In this document: positions 11,598 to 24,100 of the stretch, one piece after another
Position numbering within the stretch: position 1 is the stretch's first letter
How the letters are laid out: each line of letters opens with the position of its first letter
Origin: Notolepis coatsorum
Lineage: Eukaryota > Chordata > Actinopteri > Aulopiformes > Paralepididae
Length of the DNA: 64,000 nucleotides
Direction of reading: 5' to 3'
NCBI GenBank assembly: GCA_963971535.1
Contig: OZ020589.1
Coordinates: 84,462,955-84,526,954, forward strand
Position numbers and translations under genes: made by a program
Notes under the pieces: generated by a model
Told to the model about the DNA's origin: nothing
Database searches by the model: none
The model's input: only the letters and a program-made list of their open reading frames with translations

Positions 11598-13028
11598 AGA
11601 CCAGAGTGATGAGCTGAGGGAAGAAACCATCAAAGGCATTGTCAGCATAGACAAGACCTTGCTCCCTGGAAAGCTGAAACTCTGGTGCCTGCAGTTTGGA
11701 TTGCTCCCCCGCCTGATGTGGCCTCTAACGGTCTACGAGATCCCCATGACCAAAGTCGAGAAGCTGGAGAAGACAGTCAGTTCATACATCAAGAAGTGGC
11801 TTGGCCTCCCGCGTTGCCTCAGCAACATCGGCTTGTATGGACACAGGGCCCTGGAATTGCCTGTCGCTAGCCTCATAGAGGAGTTTAAATGCACCAAAGT
11901 GAGGCTGAACATGACCCTGACCGAGTCTCAAGATGAAGTGATCCGAGCGGCTGCTCCCAGACTGGCAACTGGGAGGAAATGGATCCCATCTGAGGCCGTA
12001 CATCAAGCAAAATCTGCTCTCAGGCATGGAGACATTGTAGGACAGGTGCAGCATGGAAGAGGTGGGTTTGGACTTGGGACAAGTCGACCCACATGGCACA
12101 AGGCAACATCAACCCAGAGGAGAAAGCTGGTGGTGGCTCAGGTTCGGCAACAAGAGGAGGTAGACAGATGCGCAAAGGCAGTCTCACAGTCCAAACAGGG
12201 CCAATGGACTAGCTGGGAAAACCTGGAGCATCGTAAGCTCACATGGAAGGATCTTTGGGAGATGGAAGGAAGCCAAATCAGCTTCATCATCAGAGCCACC
12301 TATGATGTTCTCCCCACGCCCAAGAACCTAAACCAGTGGTTTGGAGAAGATCCTTCTTGTGCGCTTTGCCAAACCCCCGCAACACTGAGGCACATCCTCA
12401 CCGGCTGCAAAACCAGTTTGTCCCAAGGGCGCTACACCTGTAGACACAACCAGGTCCTAAGACAACTGGCAATCACCCTGGAAGGAAGGAGAACTACCAA
12501 CAATGCCCTCCCTCCCCCAATGCCTAGACACTCAAACACCACTTCTTTTGTAAGAGCAGGACAGCTCCCAGCAAAGCCATCTGCAAGAGTGGAGGCAACC
12601 CTCCTGGACACTGCCGGGACTGGAGAATGCAGGTTGACTTGGACCAGAAACTAATCTTTCCGCCTGAGATAATTACAACTAACCTCAGGCCGGACCTGGT
12701 CTTGTGGTCAACCTCCCAGAAGTCTGTATTCATTGTGGAACTAACTGTACCATGGGAGGCTGCAGTTGGTGAAGCATATGAACGTAAACGACTGAAGTAC
12801 TCCGACATAGCAGCCGAGGCAGAACAACGCGGCTGGCGTGCCCAGGTGCTTCGGGTGGAGGTTGGTTCTAGAGGATTTGTTGCCATGTCCACAACCAAGC
12901 TTCTTAAGGGGATGGGAGTGCGAGGACAGGCGTACCGACAAGCTGTCAAAACACTGTCAGAGGCTGCCGAACGAAGCAGCAGATGGCTATGGATTAAGAG
13001 AAAGGACCCCAACTGGGCTGCAAAATGA
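11598..13028 (+). pseudogene. 3' part of a LINE with restriction-like endonuclease (R2/R4/NeSL-like)
   Basis: The frame starts inside the RT thumb (LLPGKLKLWCLQFGLLPRL), so palm and N-terminal DNA-binding fingers are gone. At about 12,358-12,410 it has C-x2-C-x7-H-x4-C (CALCQTPATLRHILTGC), the knuckle that precedes the endonuclease in R2-type LINEs. The following domain has RPDLVLW, then VFIVELTVPWE and a basic helix 'AYERKRLKYSDIA', consistent with a PD-(D/E)xK restriction-like endonuclease. A one-base shift at about 12,620 separates thumb/knuckle from endonuclease, so it is broken. Family knowledge: R2-like LINEs nick the target with this C-terminal enzyme. I am confident of the class, less of the clade. 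Confidence 0.8.
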
Positions 13029-13260
13029 CCATCGAGGGGTAAAAGCAGAGAAGGGCACACCTGGGACGCCAGGTGTTGCCGTTGAGCCCTTCGGAGGTGT
13101 CGTGGGCCTGTCAACGAAACACCAATGAAGGTGGGTGCCCACCTGAAGACCCCAGTGAAGCTTTTACCACTACCCCATTCAAAAAAGTGCTGATTATCTA
13201 AGGGATTGTAATATCTAGTCCTATAAGCTCAACTATTCTATTCTATTCTATTCTAATGGA
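13029..13260 (+). other. 3' untranslated region of the restriction-endonuclease LINE plus (TATTC)n
   Basis: Non-coding sequence after the endonuclease stop contains an inverted pair around CCTGGGACGCCAGG. It ends at a short (TATTC)n tract (13,232-13,254). That pentamer matches the tail type of the upstream LINE, so this element may have inserted into the first LINE's tail. Confidence 0.45.
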
Positions 13261-13329
13261 CCCTACCTCTCTAGAAGTTCATGGACTCAAACTGAAATTT
13301 CCTTCAACTTCCGAAAATGGAATCTAATT

Positions 13330-14640
13330 GGGAACTAATTGGGGACTAATACAATGGGGGCTAGCCCAAGATAACCCCAAGTCCAACATTTTTCCCACCT
13401 CCGTCTTGGCGGCTTCCCGTCGAGCTTCGAGGATGCGGTAAGGCCGTAGTCTCACTTTGTTGTCTGGCTCCATCGCAATGTCATGGGCTATTATTTAGAT
13501 CCTTCCTAGAGTGTCCAAGAATACATCCATGTTTTAGTGCGGCAACTCTGTTACTTCCTGATTCTGGCACAGAGCCAGATGATCTCCCCTCTTCACTTCT
13601 GGCTCAATTCAGGTCTCGGCCTGGGCAGAGAAGACATGAACTGGAGGATGGTGAGGTTCAAACCACTGTTACAACAGGTTGACATGGTAACTCTGTCGGC
13701 TCTTTCTTCGGCCTGCGGCCGGACCTCGTAGTTGACGAGGCCGATCCGCTCCTTTAGCGAGGAACTTGCTTTCATGAGTAGTTATTAAGACCATTACCTT
13801 GTCTCTGGGTTGGAACTCTCTGACCTGGCCCCTCGGTTGTACACTCTAGACTGGGCTAGCTGGGTTTGTTGCATGTGTTCTTGAACTAGGGGACATCCAT
13901 GGCTGCATCATTTCCACATGCTCTATGGCAGAGTGGTGGGGGATGGCTGCTGCCCCAGGTCTACTTAGCCAGGATCCAGCAGGTCCAGCACCCCTTGTGA
14001 CCGTCCGTCATACGACATATCAAAAGGTGAGAATCCTGTGGAGCTCTGTGGGACCTCACAAACTGCAGAGTACATAGGGCAATAACTGATCCCAATGTTT
14101 GATGTCCTCAACAGGCTTACCTTCAGATGCTTGCAAGATCTTTCTTTAGACCTGACATTAAACAGGAGCCTTGATCTGTCAGGATTTCCTCCGCAATCCC
14201 TACCCAGCTGAAGATTTGGAGCATCTCCCGAGCAATGGACTTCCCTGCGGCAGCCTGCATAGGGATTGCCATAGGGATGATTGGGTAGTGGGTGGCGAAG
14301 TCAAGGACCACAAGGAGGTATTTATGTCCTCCACTGGAAGGTGGAAGGACCTTGTTGTGCAGCGTACCTCTTAGCCTCCTCAGGGAGAGCTCACACACAC
14401 CTGTCCAGGTGCTCCAAAAAGGAGTGGGCTGTTTCCTTCTTGTAGCTAGCTCTGGGTCGGGTGCATCAGGTTGGCAGCTTATGATGCCACTGTTTACCTG
14501 CAGGGAGGCTGTAACTATGCTGGGCCAGGATAGCTGCTTTGAAAACTTTGTATTCTGCAGCTTCTGTCAACAACAAGTCCTGGCAGGCCTTCTGGGCTCC
14601 CCGGTGAGGAATTATGCTAGGATACCTCCCTGTTCATTGG
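13330..14640 (-). pseudogene. Degraded Gypsy element with integrase before RT (Gmr1-like order)
   Basis: On the minus strand the order is: capsid-like segment (about 14,610-14,440; GAQKACQDLLLTEAAEYKVF), integrase core (14,398-14,123; KYLLVVLDFATHYP and ILTDQGSC), integrase C-terminus (about 13,830-13,670; FQPRDKVMVL and a YHVNLL-like end), then the start of RT (13,530-13,360; AHDI..EP..KVRLRPYRI.EARRE). Most Gypsy elements have RT before integrase. The reverse order is known for the Gmr1-like group of deuterostomes. The copy has stops, frameshifts and a large internal deletion, with no LTRs seen. Confidence 0.75.
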
Positions 14641-15009
14641 AGACCATTTCTCCCTGTGTGCTGTTCTCTCAATATTCCCTAGCTAGGGTCATCTGGGTCA
14701 CATGTAACTATAACTATTTTGGTATAAATACTTGAATGTGCATGCGCAATACGGAAGATCCAATGCTTTAAGCACAGCCTCTGGCAGTAATTCAGGATTC
14801 ATAGAACCTCAGTTACATTATGTAACTATCGTTTTCTATCATCTGCCATGTTCAAACAAGGTGCCGTTCTCTCACAGCTACATGGGGCCAATCTTTCATC
14901 ATACAGCTTCAGTTCACCTTCGAATCCTTGGCACCCCCCCCCAAGAGAGAGAGAGTGTCCATTGAGAGAAATATACACAGAAATAGAGGGGGGGCTGTGT
15001 AATAGATAG
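14641..15009. other. No gene; short palindromic repeat
   Basis: Contains 'AGTTACATTATGTAACT' at about 14,812, a perfect 17-nt palindrome within 'AACCTCAGTT...', of a type scattered as small inverted repeats in fish genomes. No coding region is supported, and the sequence borders the copia LTR. Confidence 0.4.
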
Positions 15010-15339
15010 TGTTGACAGAATCCGGCTATAGGGCGACAATAATGTGGTCAAGAGGCATGGTTTCTATCTTGAGCCTTAACTGGCGTGGTTTATTTATTCA
15101 CATGGCAGAGCAGCAGTTCTATAGTTCTCCTCTCACTGAGAGGCTGGGGGAAAGAGAAATAATGGGAGGAGACATCTCTATTTATACTCGCCACCTGGTA
15201 GTGTTCCTGAGTGGCTCCGCCTAGAGCGCCCTCTAGTGGAAACAGTTATATATGCAGTTAGACAGTTACTAGTGGAAACAGTTATATAATGCAGTTAGAC
15301 AGTTACTAACAATCCTACACAGAACCTCTGACTTCAACA
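15010..15339 (-). repeat. Copia 3' LTR
   Basis: It starts TGTTGACAGAATCC and ends GACTTCAACA, nearly identical to 42,535-42,863. It contains a tandem duplication of about 38 bp ('CTAGTGGAAACAGTTATATA' twice, near 15,232 and 15,270), also present in the other LTR. The abutting 15,340-15,354 read on the minus strand is a purine tract (AACCCTAAGTGGGAG), the expected polypurine primer. Confidence 0.9.
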
Positions 15340-15482
15340 CTCCCACTTAGGGTTTGTATTAGCATACTGGATAACTTCTTTGAAAAACATTTTACAAAGG
15401 AAATAATATAATCCAAAACATCAACAGGGTGTAACAGTCAATATTTACACATTAAACATGACCCTTGCAAATCCCTTCAATT

Positions 15483-15762
15483 TTAATTTGGAACAGGTTT
15501 CCTCATAGTGTCTGCTACCCTGTCGTCCGTTGGACAGTAAACCAGTGTCATCCTTTCTTCTCTGATGACAGATCTGATGGTATGATATTTTCTATATTGA
15601 CATGTTTACATCTATGTTGACACACTGGGTTCCTAGCAATCACAATGGTTTCCTGGTTGCCCTCATAAACAACAGCCTTCATATATACCCAGTGTCCATC
15701 ATTTTTAAATGATGTTGACAAAATGCCCCTCATCTTCAAGAACCACCTTATTTGGTATAGAG
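15483..15762 (-). pseudogene. Copia pol 3' end (RNase H C-terminus)
   Basis: The minus strand reads from the hAT junction into IVIARNPVCQHRCKHVNIE, the conserved copia RNase H tail ('AKNP..H.R.KHI.I'), and then 'LVYCPTDDRVADTM.KPVP' to a TAA at 15,483-15,485. It continues the RNase H segment at 29,298-29,576, from which it was separated by the hAT/BEL insertion. The usual DNQ before IVIARNP reads GNQ. Confidence 0.75.
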
Positions 15763-15840
15763 CAGACCTGGGCATTGTACGGCCCGCGGGATGATTCTGA
15801 CCGGCCTGCGAAAGATTACATGATAATAATTTTTTTTTAT

Positions 15841-18376
15841 CACTTTGACTGCCGGAAAACGCTTTAGAGCGTCATTCCCGGCCATGCTCAAGTTGCCGGA
15901 GGACGCTGTACAAATATTATATCAATATTTCAAAAATCTGCGATCGGATTCATATTTCCCCTCCGCTGGCCTGAGATCCACCAGGGCCCCGTTCCCCGTA
16001 CCTGGCTAACTGAGTTAGCCGGATAATTTCCAGGATAGCCTGACTTAAGCCGGACCTTTCTGTTCCCTGACGCTCGATTGTCTAAATCACCATGACAACA
16101 GATCAAAAAGTTTGAGCCTGGTCGAGAGCAGGCTTAAGTTCAGTTAACTGGATGAACCATGGCCACGCCCCCGCAAAGGAATGACAGCTCGCTTCCTGAA
16201 ATGATTCTCACAGTCTAGAGATCCCATTTATACCATTCTGAATTATGTTTCTGTGCTTCGTTTTCCTAGAGGGGGCTTTTGAAATGTATAATAATAGAAC
16301 TAAATGCTGATAATAAATCATATTCAGCCTATAGATTTACTTTGTCCTAAATAAAATAATGCACGTCATATACGGCGCTCGGAGTGCGATACACGCTGCA
16401 GGCGCATTGCAAATGTGAATCCCGCTGGGATATTTTTAATGAATGAAACCTATCGGCCGTTTGGCTCTGATTAGTTTCATATATTCTCCGCTGTAGATTT
16501 GCTTAACGGAGCGCCCGGATTGTGTTTCATTCAAGCATAAAATTGAAGTGTCTATGCGTGGATTGTGGTTTTTGTGGATTATGAATTACGAGGACTCTGA
16601 GGATTGTTGAATTGTATCATCACTCACACGTTATTGTGATATTGTAACTGGGATTAATGCATTTGAGAATAAAGAGATAAAACTTCATTCAAAAGAAAAA
16701 TATTCTAAACACGGGTCTCTTGTCCATTGATGGTCTTGGATACACAATGGATATATCCCGTCTGGCACAGTGGTCCAATGGCAGTGTTCACTCCTGGCAA
16801 GCCGGCGACCCGGGTTCGAGACCCCGCGTTTCCAATATGATTTTTTTGGAATATAATATTAATGATTATACGCAAAAGTAGCCTAGTTTTAAGTTAAAAT
16901 ATTATAAATCTACATGCATTGAGGATGTCATTCTTTATATAGCTCTCAACGTGCACCAAATTGAATTATTCCTACATTGCAAAAAGAAGAAAAATACTAG
17001 GAGAAGTGGGATTCGAACCCGGGCCGTCTGCGTGAAAGTCAAAACCACAAAACGTCACACCACAGTGCAGATAAGTAAAACATCCACCATACATCAATCA
17101 ATGGGTAAGAGAGCCGTATCTTTATTCTGTATAACAGTTGAACTAATTATTTTCGCTAGCAAGATCTCATTTGATTATTCAATCCATAAACCTACTGCCA
17201 GCAGGCAAGTTTAAAGAAATATAATCTGATTGATTGGGATAATGAGGGACTTAAAATTAGCCTATAGATTATGCATTTTACTTGTCGGCGAGGCTATTGA
17301 GCCGTACTGCAATCTGTTAATAAAGTTTTAAATCAATTAATCAATCAATGCCGTTAGAAAATCAGGATTTCTGCTATCGATACGTGCTGGCTTTTCAACT
17401 GAAGCGGCCACGCGCACTTATACTGGGTCTCAAGTCTGGTTCGAGTTAACGAGACTGAATCCACCTTCGAGGAACAGGAAAATCCCGGCTTCAAACATCG
17501 GGTTAATTGAATCTGGATAATGGGACTCTTGATCGACTTAGTTGAACCAGGTACGGGGAATAGGGCCCAGGAGGACCCACTGAGCTCTCTGGCGGTTCAG
17601 GAGCGCCATCTGGTGGCCGATCGGCGCAATCGCCAAACAGGAAGTGCTATGGAGGTTGTGCTGGTCGACCATATTACTTCCGGGCACTCTGTTTGGCTCA
17701 CAGGACTCGATCTCGACACAATACATAGCGATCGATTGCCAATAACTCGATAAACAACATGATTTGGACATATATACTATTATACAAGCTGGAAATGGAC
17801 CCGATATTTCTACATACCATAATAGGTAAATGACTGTTCCACGCTCATCGCCCAACGGCGCGAGGAGGATACGGTAAGATTCAGCGTTATTTTTGATCGT
17901 ATTCCATATAAACTGTTATGATGAACATATCACCCACACTAGATGAATGATATAACGCTGCCCACGGAATTATAAACGATCCCCCGCCCATCCGGTCATC
18001 ATCAGATCATACGTAGATCATTCTAGAAGTACGTCCAATTGAAATGTTTTATATCACCCCGATTGCCATCAAACTGTATTTCATCATCAATATAATGCAT
18101 TTGGGGCTATATATCACGTTCTGGAGAAAGCTGCAGAAAGAGATGAAAACATACTTATACATTAGACCATACTTTACTATGAATATGTGAATGAAAAAGT
18201 TTAACGTTGCTACACAATGAACAATACATATAGGACTTTGAATGGGCCCTAATAATGGCAATGTAGCAATAGAATTTAAAAAGTTATAGCCATGCAAAGA
18301 AGGGGTACTTCTCCATAGACAAATAGAGCCGGCAACCTATGGTATATAATGAATTTAACCCATGGCACCCAAAGTG
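15841..18376. mobile_element. piggyBac-like non-autonomous element inside the hAT
   Basis: The ends CACTTTGACTGCC and (reverse complement) CACTTTGGGTGCC match at 11 of 13 positions. The right end is followed by TTAA (18,377-18,380) and the left is preceded by TTAT, one change from TTAA. Excluding the nested PIF/Harbinger-like element, about 950 bp remains, without transposase. Parts resemble the elements at 43,490-44,135 and 46,781-47,724. Confidence 0.6.
15985..17567. mobile_element. PIF/Harbinger-like non-autonomous element
   Basis: Inverted ends GGCCCCGTTCCCCGTACCTGG (left) and the reverse complement of CCAGGTACGGGGAATAGGGCC (right) match at all but two positions, and the flanks share CAG as a possible 3-bp duplication. 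The interior has no transposase. It does contain two degenerate tRNA-like stretches with B-box motifs (GGGTTCGAGACC near 16,812; inverted GGTTCGAATCCC near 17,010) and a LINE tail at 17,295-17,350. The 3-bp duplication fits PIF/Harbinger, though CAG is not the usual TWA target, so the superfamily is tentative. Confidence 0.6.
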
Positions 18377-18380
18377 TTAA

Positions 18381-18645
18381 TATATATATATATATTTTTT
18401 TACCTTTTTCTTTTCATGTCAACGTTCACACGCACAACATACGCTTACCTAGGATTTGACTTGATTCAACAACAAAGCAGTCAGGGCAAGCCGACATTTT
18501 TTATATTTTTTTCACAACTGAGGTAGGTAGATTACAGTTTAGAGACTAAAGTACAGAAAAAAGGTACCGTTGGGTACCGGTATCGATTCACAGGTACCGG
18601 TACCGTATCGGTTCAAATGTGAACGGTACCCATCCCTACTGAACA
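18381..18645. repeat. Fragment of a small hAT-type element ending GTACCCATCCCTA
   Basis: 'GGTACCGGTATCGATTCACA..' to 'GGTACCCATCCCTA' at 18,640 is a subterminal sequence typical of small hAT derivatives that begin TAGGGATGGGTACC on the other strand. It interrupts the host hAT transposase frame, which resumes at 18,645. I did not find the other terminus. Confidence 0.4.
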
Positions 18646-19244
18646 CACAACTGCAAAGGGCATTTTTGCTCATGAAATGCATAGCCATGTGAAAGCCTTC
18701 ATGACAAAGTTGCAATTAATTTCAAGGCAACTAGGCAGCAACAATCTCAAACACATGAAAACCCTGAAAGAAGTCAAACCATCAGCTGATCACCGGAACA
18801 GGTACTCATCCATGTTGGGAGCACTGCATGATGAATTTTCAAGGCGTTTTCAAGATTTCAAAAAGGTTGAGGATGAAATGCAGCTGGTTTCCTCTCCCTT
18901 TACCTGCAGTGTTGATAGTTGTTCAGCTTGAACTCATTGACCTGCAGTCTGATTCACTACTGAAAGAGCACTTTAAGTCAGCATCACTGCTAGAGTTCTA
19001 CTCTGCTCTCAAGGAGGAGAACTTTCCAAACATGAGGAGACATGCTCAGAAGATGTTGGTTCTCTTTGGATCCACCTACATATGTGAACAGACATTCTCA
19101 GTCATGACGTTTACCAAGTCCAGGTACAGATCCTCTCTCACTGATGAACATTTGGCAGCTGTGCTTCGCATCTCCACCTCGGACATGCAACCTGACTTTG
19201 ATGGACTTGTTAAAGCTCAACAGAGACTGGATTTCTCACACTGA
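18645..19244 (+). pseudogene. hAT transposase C-terminal fragment
   Basis: Two overlapping frames form one C-terminal domain. The first (to about 18,915) reads HVKAFMTKLQLISRQL...MLGALHDEFSRRFQDF. The second reads LELIDLQSDSLLKEHF ... FGSTYICEQTFSVMTFTK.RYRS.LTDEHL, the hAT dimerisation region as in Charlie-type transposases and the domesticated GTF2IRD2 family. A small frameshift near 18,915 separates them. The N-terminal BED finger and catalytic core are absent, so the copy cannot mobilise itself. Confidence 0.8.
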
Positions 19245-19754
19245 ATGAAAAAAAAAACTGAAGAACATAAAAATGTGGAAATATAACAAGTGAAATGGGA
19301 CACTTGATATTTTTTTTTCTTTTTTTTGCACAGTTCTGAAAACATTAAATGTTTAATATAGGCATGTAAAGTAAAAAAGGCTACAAAACTGGGACACTTT
19401 TCTTTACACAGTTCAGTAAGATGATGTGATGTCTTTAGAAAGCTAAGAAAATCCTTGTTTCAATAGTATATGAAACTCAAAATGCCCTTTGTTATTAATG
19501 TTTCACATTTTGTTTATCATTTTGGAAATAAATTCTATTTGAATAAATGATATTTTTGAAAGCTAACCTCACCTTATAATAGCCAAATAATAGCATACAC
19601 TCTTACCAGGGGTCAAAACAATGCCATTTACTGCTTTTTATATAGAAATAAAATGTATATTATGCATAATTGAGTTTGGAATATTGGCCCGGCCCTCCAA
19701 CATATTTTCAGTTGCTCATTCGGCCCCCTGGGAAAAATAATTGCCCACCCCTGG

Positions 19755-21074
19755 TGTAACTGAGGGGTTACAAAACCCTGACTGTATTAAAGATTGTGAT
19801 ATATTAAACCACTACTAGTTATGTACTTTAATTACTGGCCAAACAGTACATCAAATATTGATGGTGAACACCCACACAAGAATACGGCATTGACACATAA
19901 ATTATATTGGAGGGTTATTTATTATTATTAAGCAACGTTAGGTTACAGATTGAGAATTAGAGTCGCGCTTGTATGGCGAAGAATATACGTAAAGTCAGTC
20001 AAGAGCATAAGTCAATGAGAATAGTAGGAATACTATGATGGGTCTAAGCTGACGCCACCTGTGGTATAGCAATTATATGGGCCACACCGGTACCAACTGG
20101 AGACACTGGGTTCCCTCCGGGGTGTAAAGCCGGGAGGGGTAGAGGAATGTTCGGGTACCCAGTCTGAGTCAACGAGGAATAAAGAGGCTCCAGATACAGG
20201 AGCCGGTGCTTGTACTCCCTTGATCAGCAGACAAAAGCAATAGTTGTAATCCAATATGCTCGACAGCATTGACGACAGCTAGCCAGCCCCTTCCACGAGG
20301 CAGGCCCGAGTGGTGATCCTCACGAGGTTAAATCCCAAACGACAGTGGAATCAACGGTGCTCTTCTCCGGTGGTCACGGTCCCAAAGCAATATAATCCAA
20401 CCAGAAATGGTTCTGCATTCGCCGGTGCCGATTCTCCTGTGTACATATCCAACGGTTCTCGCCTAGGACTCCTCGGGTGTGGGCACGGATTTAGGCCGCA
20501 CAGCCTGGATAAGTGCACTAGCTAAAGACACGACGAACCGATGGTAATGCTGGTCACGGAAGAACTGTAGCCGCACGATATACAATAAATGATCGACTAT
20601 TACTTCACATTAGATTAAGTCGAACTCAACGTTACTGCGTTAAACTCTGACACTTTAACATTCTATTCGCATGCGGTTCTCAATGCTCTATTTAGATGCA
20701 AAGTTGCTCACTTCACTGCACGTTGACTCGTGGTGAAGGCTTTTACTAGGTTTTGGTAAGGTACTGAATGAACGAAGTGCTGCTGTTTACACCTGCGCCG
20801 TATTTATACGTAAGTGAATATCTAGTCCCAACCTCAGTTCTTGTCTCGTATTACTACGCAGACTCTGGGCATGTACTGACATGCCCGGAGTTGCCTTTGA
20901 ACTTGCCGTTGGGGGCTTGGACGTTGGCGCCGGGGGCCGCTGTCCAATAGGAGAGCGAATATTACTCTGGTTTGTACGCAGGTAAAGGGATATTCCGTGT
21001 ATATATATAAATAATATACAAGGTATATCAAACGATACATATATATATTCAGTTTAATCTGGCCCTTCACAACA
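19755..21074 (-). repeat. BEL/Pao 3' LTR (1,320 bp)
   Basis: It begins TGTAACTGAGG and ends CCCTTCACAACA on the plus strand. It is highly similar to the right LTR apart from the 388-bp insertion there. Scattered single-base differences (for example CAGGCCC versus CGGGCCC near 20,303, and GGTCACGGTC versus GGTCATGGTC near 20,375) indicate modest age. Confidence 0.9.
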
Positions 21075-21170
21075 GCCGCCTCCTAATTAGTCCGCACCTA
21101 ATTAGTTAAAAGGAAGACAGATTAATAGTCCTGTCAACTACTCAATGTCTGTTGTGGGGAGTAGGGCAAT

Positions 21171-24100
21171 CTACAAAGTCAGTGGGTCATGATCGTCATC
21201 AAGGGAGTCAGGGAGCCTTGGCAATTCTATCAGCCTCGCCACGGGTCGGGTGTAGGTCCGTCCCTGGGCAATAACTTCTGCCGCTCTGACCTTTCCGTCG
21301 GCACCAGTGATCACCTTGCTTACGCGGCTGGCCGGCCACATAGCTCGGGGTAATGACTGGTCTATGATCATAACGACTGTGTCCACTTTTAAGTTGTCTC
21401 TATCTTTTACCCATTTCTGGTGGGTTTGGAGAGACGGTAGGTAGTGGAGGAGGAAACTGTTCCAAAACTTGTCAGCCAATACTTGACTGTACCTCAACAT
21501 TCTTCGGCCGTTCGCTTCTTCGGGTCTGTACACCGTCTGTGGGAGCGCGGGGTCCAGCCGCCCCATCAAGAGAGTGTTGGGGGTGACCGGGTCGACATCT
21601 GCTACATCACTTGAGACGTAACCGAGGGGCTTTGAGTTCAATACTCCCTCGATCTCTGTGAGGACTGTCGTGAGGACTTCTTCAGCCACGGTCTGGGCCC
21701 CAAGCACGGCGTACAGAGCTGTCTTTATGGAACGTACTTCTCTTTCCCAGGTTCCCCCGAAGTGAGGGGCGTTCGGGGGGTTAAACTGGAAGTCGATCTG
21801 AGAAGGAGCGAGGTGGGTCTTAAGTTCTGGGCCCATGGCTTGGAAGCTCTCTCTCAGCTCTCTTTCTCCGCCTTTGAAGTTTGTCCCGTGATCAGACAAC
21901 AACATAGACGGTTTTCCTTTTCGCGCTGTGAATCTCCGGAAGGCCATGAGGAATGAGTCCGTACTCATGGTCGGAAGGAGTTCTATGTGTATTGCTCGGG
22001 TGGTCATGCACTTGAATACAATGCCCCACCTTTTCTCCGTCCCTCTTCCTTTCTTCACGTAGAGCAGGCCGAAGCAGTCCACGCCGGTGGAGTGAAAGGG
22101 CTTATCGCCGAGTCGGAGGCGACAGGGAGGCAGGTCTGCCATCATGGGTATACTGGGCTGTGCTCGCCACTTGCGACAGTCTAGACAGGTCCGCTGGAAG
22201 CGTCATACTGCTTCTCTTCCTTGCAGTATCCAATAGCGACGTCGGATCTCAGCGAAGACTCTCTCTGCCCCAGCGTGGTGCACATCCTCGTCGTATTTCT
22301 TTATGATGAGCTCGGTGACCTTGTGTCGGCTGTTGAGGACTATAGGAAACTTGACGTCATCCGTTAAGTCCGGGGCCCGTCTCAGATGACCACCCACCCT
22401 GATGAGGCCATGGGTGTCGCGCTCAGGGGCCAAGTGGAGCAGTCTGCTGTCTGACGGGACTGGCTTTGATCCCTGCAGGCAGTCTAGCTCGTCGGGGAAC
22501 GAGTCTCTTTGGGCTTGCTGTAGCAGAAGGAGTTCTGCTTCTTCGTAGTTAGCTGCGTTAATGTCGGTAGTGGGGGGAACCTCAGGGTGGTGCCACAGGA
22601 ATGTCTTTAACTGCGCACTCTCAAAGGTGGGGCAGTCGTCTATGTTAGGGTCAGTGGGGACTGGTGTGTGCGTCAACCCACAGAACATAGATTTCTTGAT
22701 CTCTACCTCCTCTTGACTAGCCTCCCGAGGGGTGGGGTTAGGCCACTCTTCTTCCGGGAGCTTGAGGAACTCAGGACCGTCACTGTAGATATTGTGACGT
22801 GTGAGGTCATCTAGGGACATCCCCCGTGTGATGACATCTGCTGGGTTCTGTTTCGTGTCCACGTACCTCCAGCACGCTGATCCTGTTAAGTCTTGGATCT
22901 CTGTGATTCTGACTCCCACGAAGACCTTGTATCTACACGAATCGGACTGGATCCATGTGAGTACGGTCATGGAGTCTGACCACAAGATTGTTGGGGCTAT
23001 CCTTGAGCGAGCCAGGATGAAGGCTGTGTGTATTTCTCCTCCTTCCTCTCGAGCCCGCAAGTAAGCCACCGAGCCGTAGGCCACTTCTGAGGCGTCGCTG
23101 AAGACGTGCAGGTCCATCTGGCACGTCTCCAGCCGCACTGTGGGTGGGAAGTAGCTTCGGCGTATGTTCACATTTTGGAGCGAGTTGAGTTCTCTCTCCC
23201 ACTCTCTCCAGGTGGAAGCGAGGTGGTCGGGTATGGGGTCGTCCCAGCCCTGTTCCTTGTCCCACAGCTCTCGTACAATCATTTTCGCCCGGGTGGTGTA
23301 AGGTAGGATACACCCCAGCGGGTCGTATTGCCTTGCGAGTGTTTTGTATACGCTCCGTCTGGTGGTCGGTAGAGGGGTCGACCTTCCCTGCTCCGTGGTC
23401 AGGGGTGTGTATCTGTAATGGAGCGAGTCTGTTTTGAAGCGCCAGACTAGGCCTAATGTCATTTCTTGTGCTTCACCTGGGATGGTCGCCATCCAGGTCT
23501 CGCTGCTTGCTGCTTTTGTCTCTGGGGAGAGGCTGCGAAGTACTTGAGGGTCACTGCTGGCCCACTGCCGGAGATCAAAGCCGCCTTTGATCAGTGAGGC
23601 GCAGAGCTTGAGTAGGAGGGCTTCGGCTTCTTCTGGCATCGAGACGCTTTGCAGACAGTTGTCCACGTAGAAACTCCTCTCTACACTTTGTCTGACCTCC
23701 TCGTCAGCTTCAGGGTCTTCCGTCACATGTTTTTGCAGTGCGAACGTAGCACAGCATGGGCTGCATGTGGTTCTGAAGGGGAGGACCTCCCATTGGTAGA
23801 TGGATGGTTGCTCATCCCCGATCCTCTCTCTCCATAGGAACCGCAGCAAGGGCTTGTCCTCTTCCACTAGTCGCACCTGCAGGAACATCCCTTTGATGTC
23901 GCCGCTGATGGCCACCTTGTCTTGGCGGAAGCGTAGTAGTACGCCGAGTAGAGAGGGGCCGAGTGTTGGGCCGGGCAAGAGTTCTTTATTCAGATTCTGT
24001 AGTCCGATCTGGTAGCTGCAGTTGAATACAATGCGATCCTTGCCGTTGTGGTGGACCTTGTGGTGGGGCACGTACCATGATTCGGTCGTCTGGTCGGCCT

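Larger units (their letters stand above)
15763..19753 (+). mobile_element. hAT (Charlie/GTF2IRD2-like) transposon inserted in copia
   Basis: The ends CAGACCTGGGCA (15,763) and TGCCCACCCCTG (to 19,753) are inverted repeats. The 8-bp duplication GTATAGAG is at 15,755-15,762 and, across the BEL insertion, at 29,290-29,297. About 0.6 kb of transposase C-terminal coding remains at 18,640-19,244; the rest is displaced by a piggyBac-like element and other insertions. BEL then landed in the last bases of the right terminal repeat. Confidence 0.85.

Noticed and set aside
16740..17065. Two tRNA-like stretches with B-box motifs
   Set aside because: The acceptor stems do not pair and the cloverleaf fails. 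They lie inside a PIF/Harbinger-like element and look like degenerate tRNA-derived sequence, not tRNA genes.
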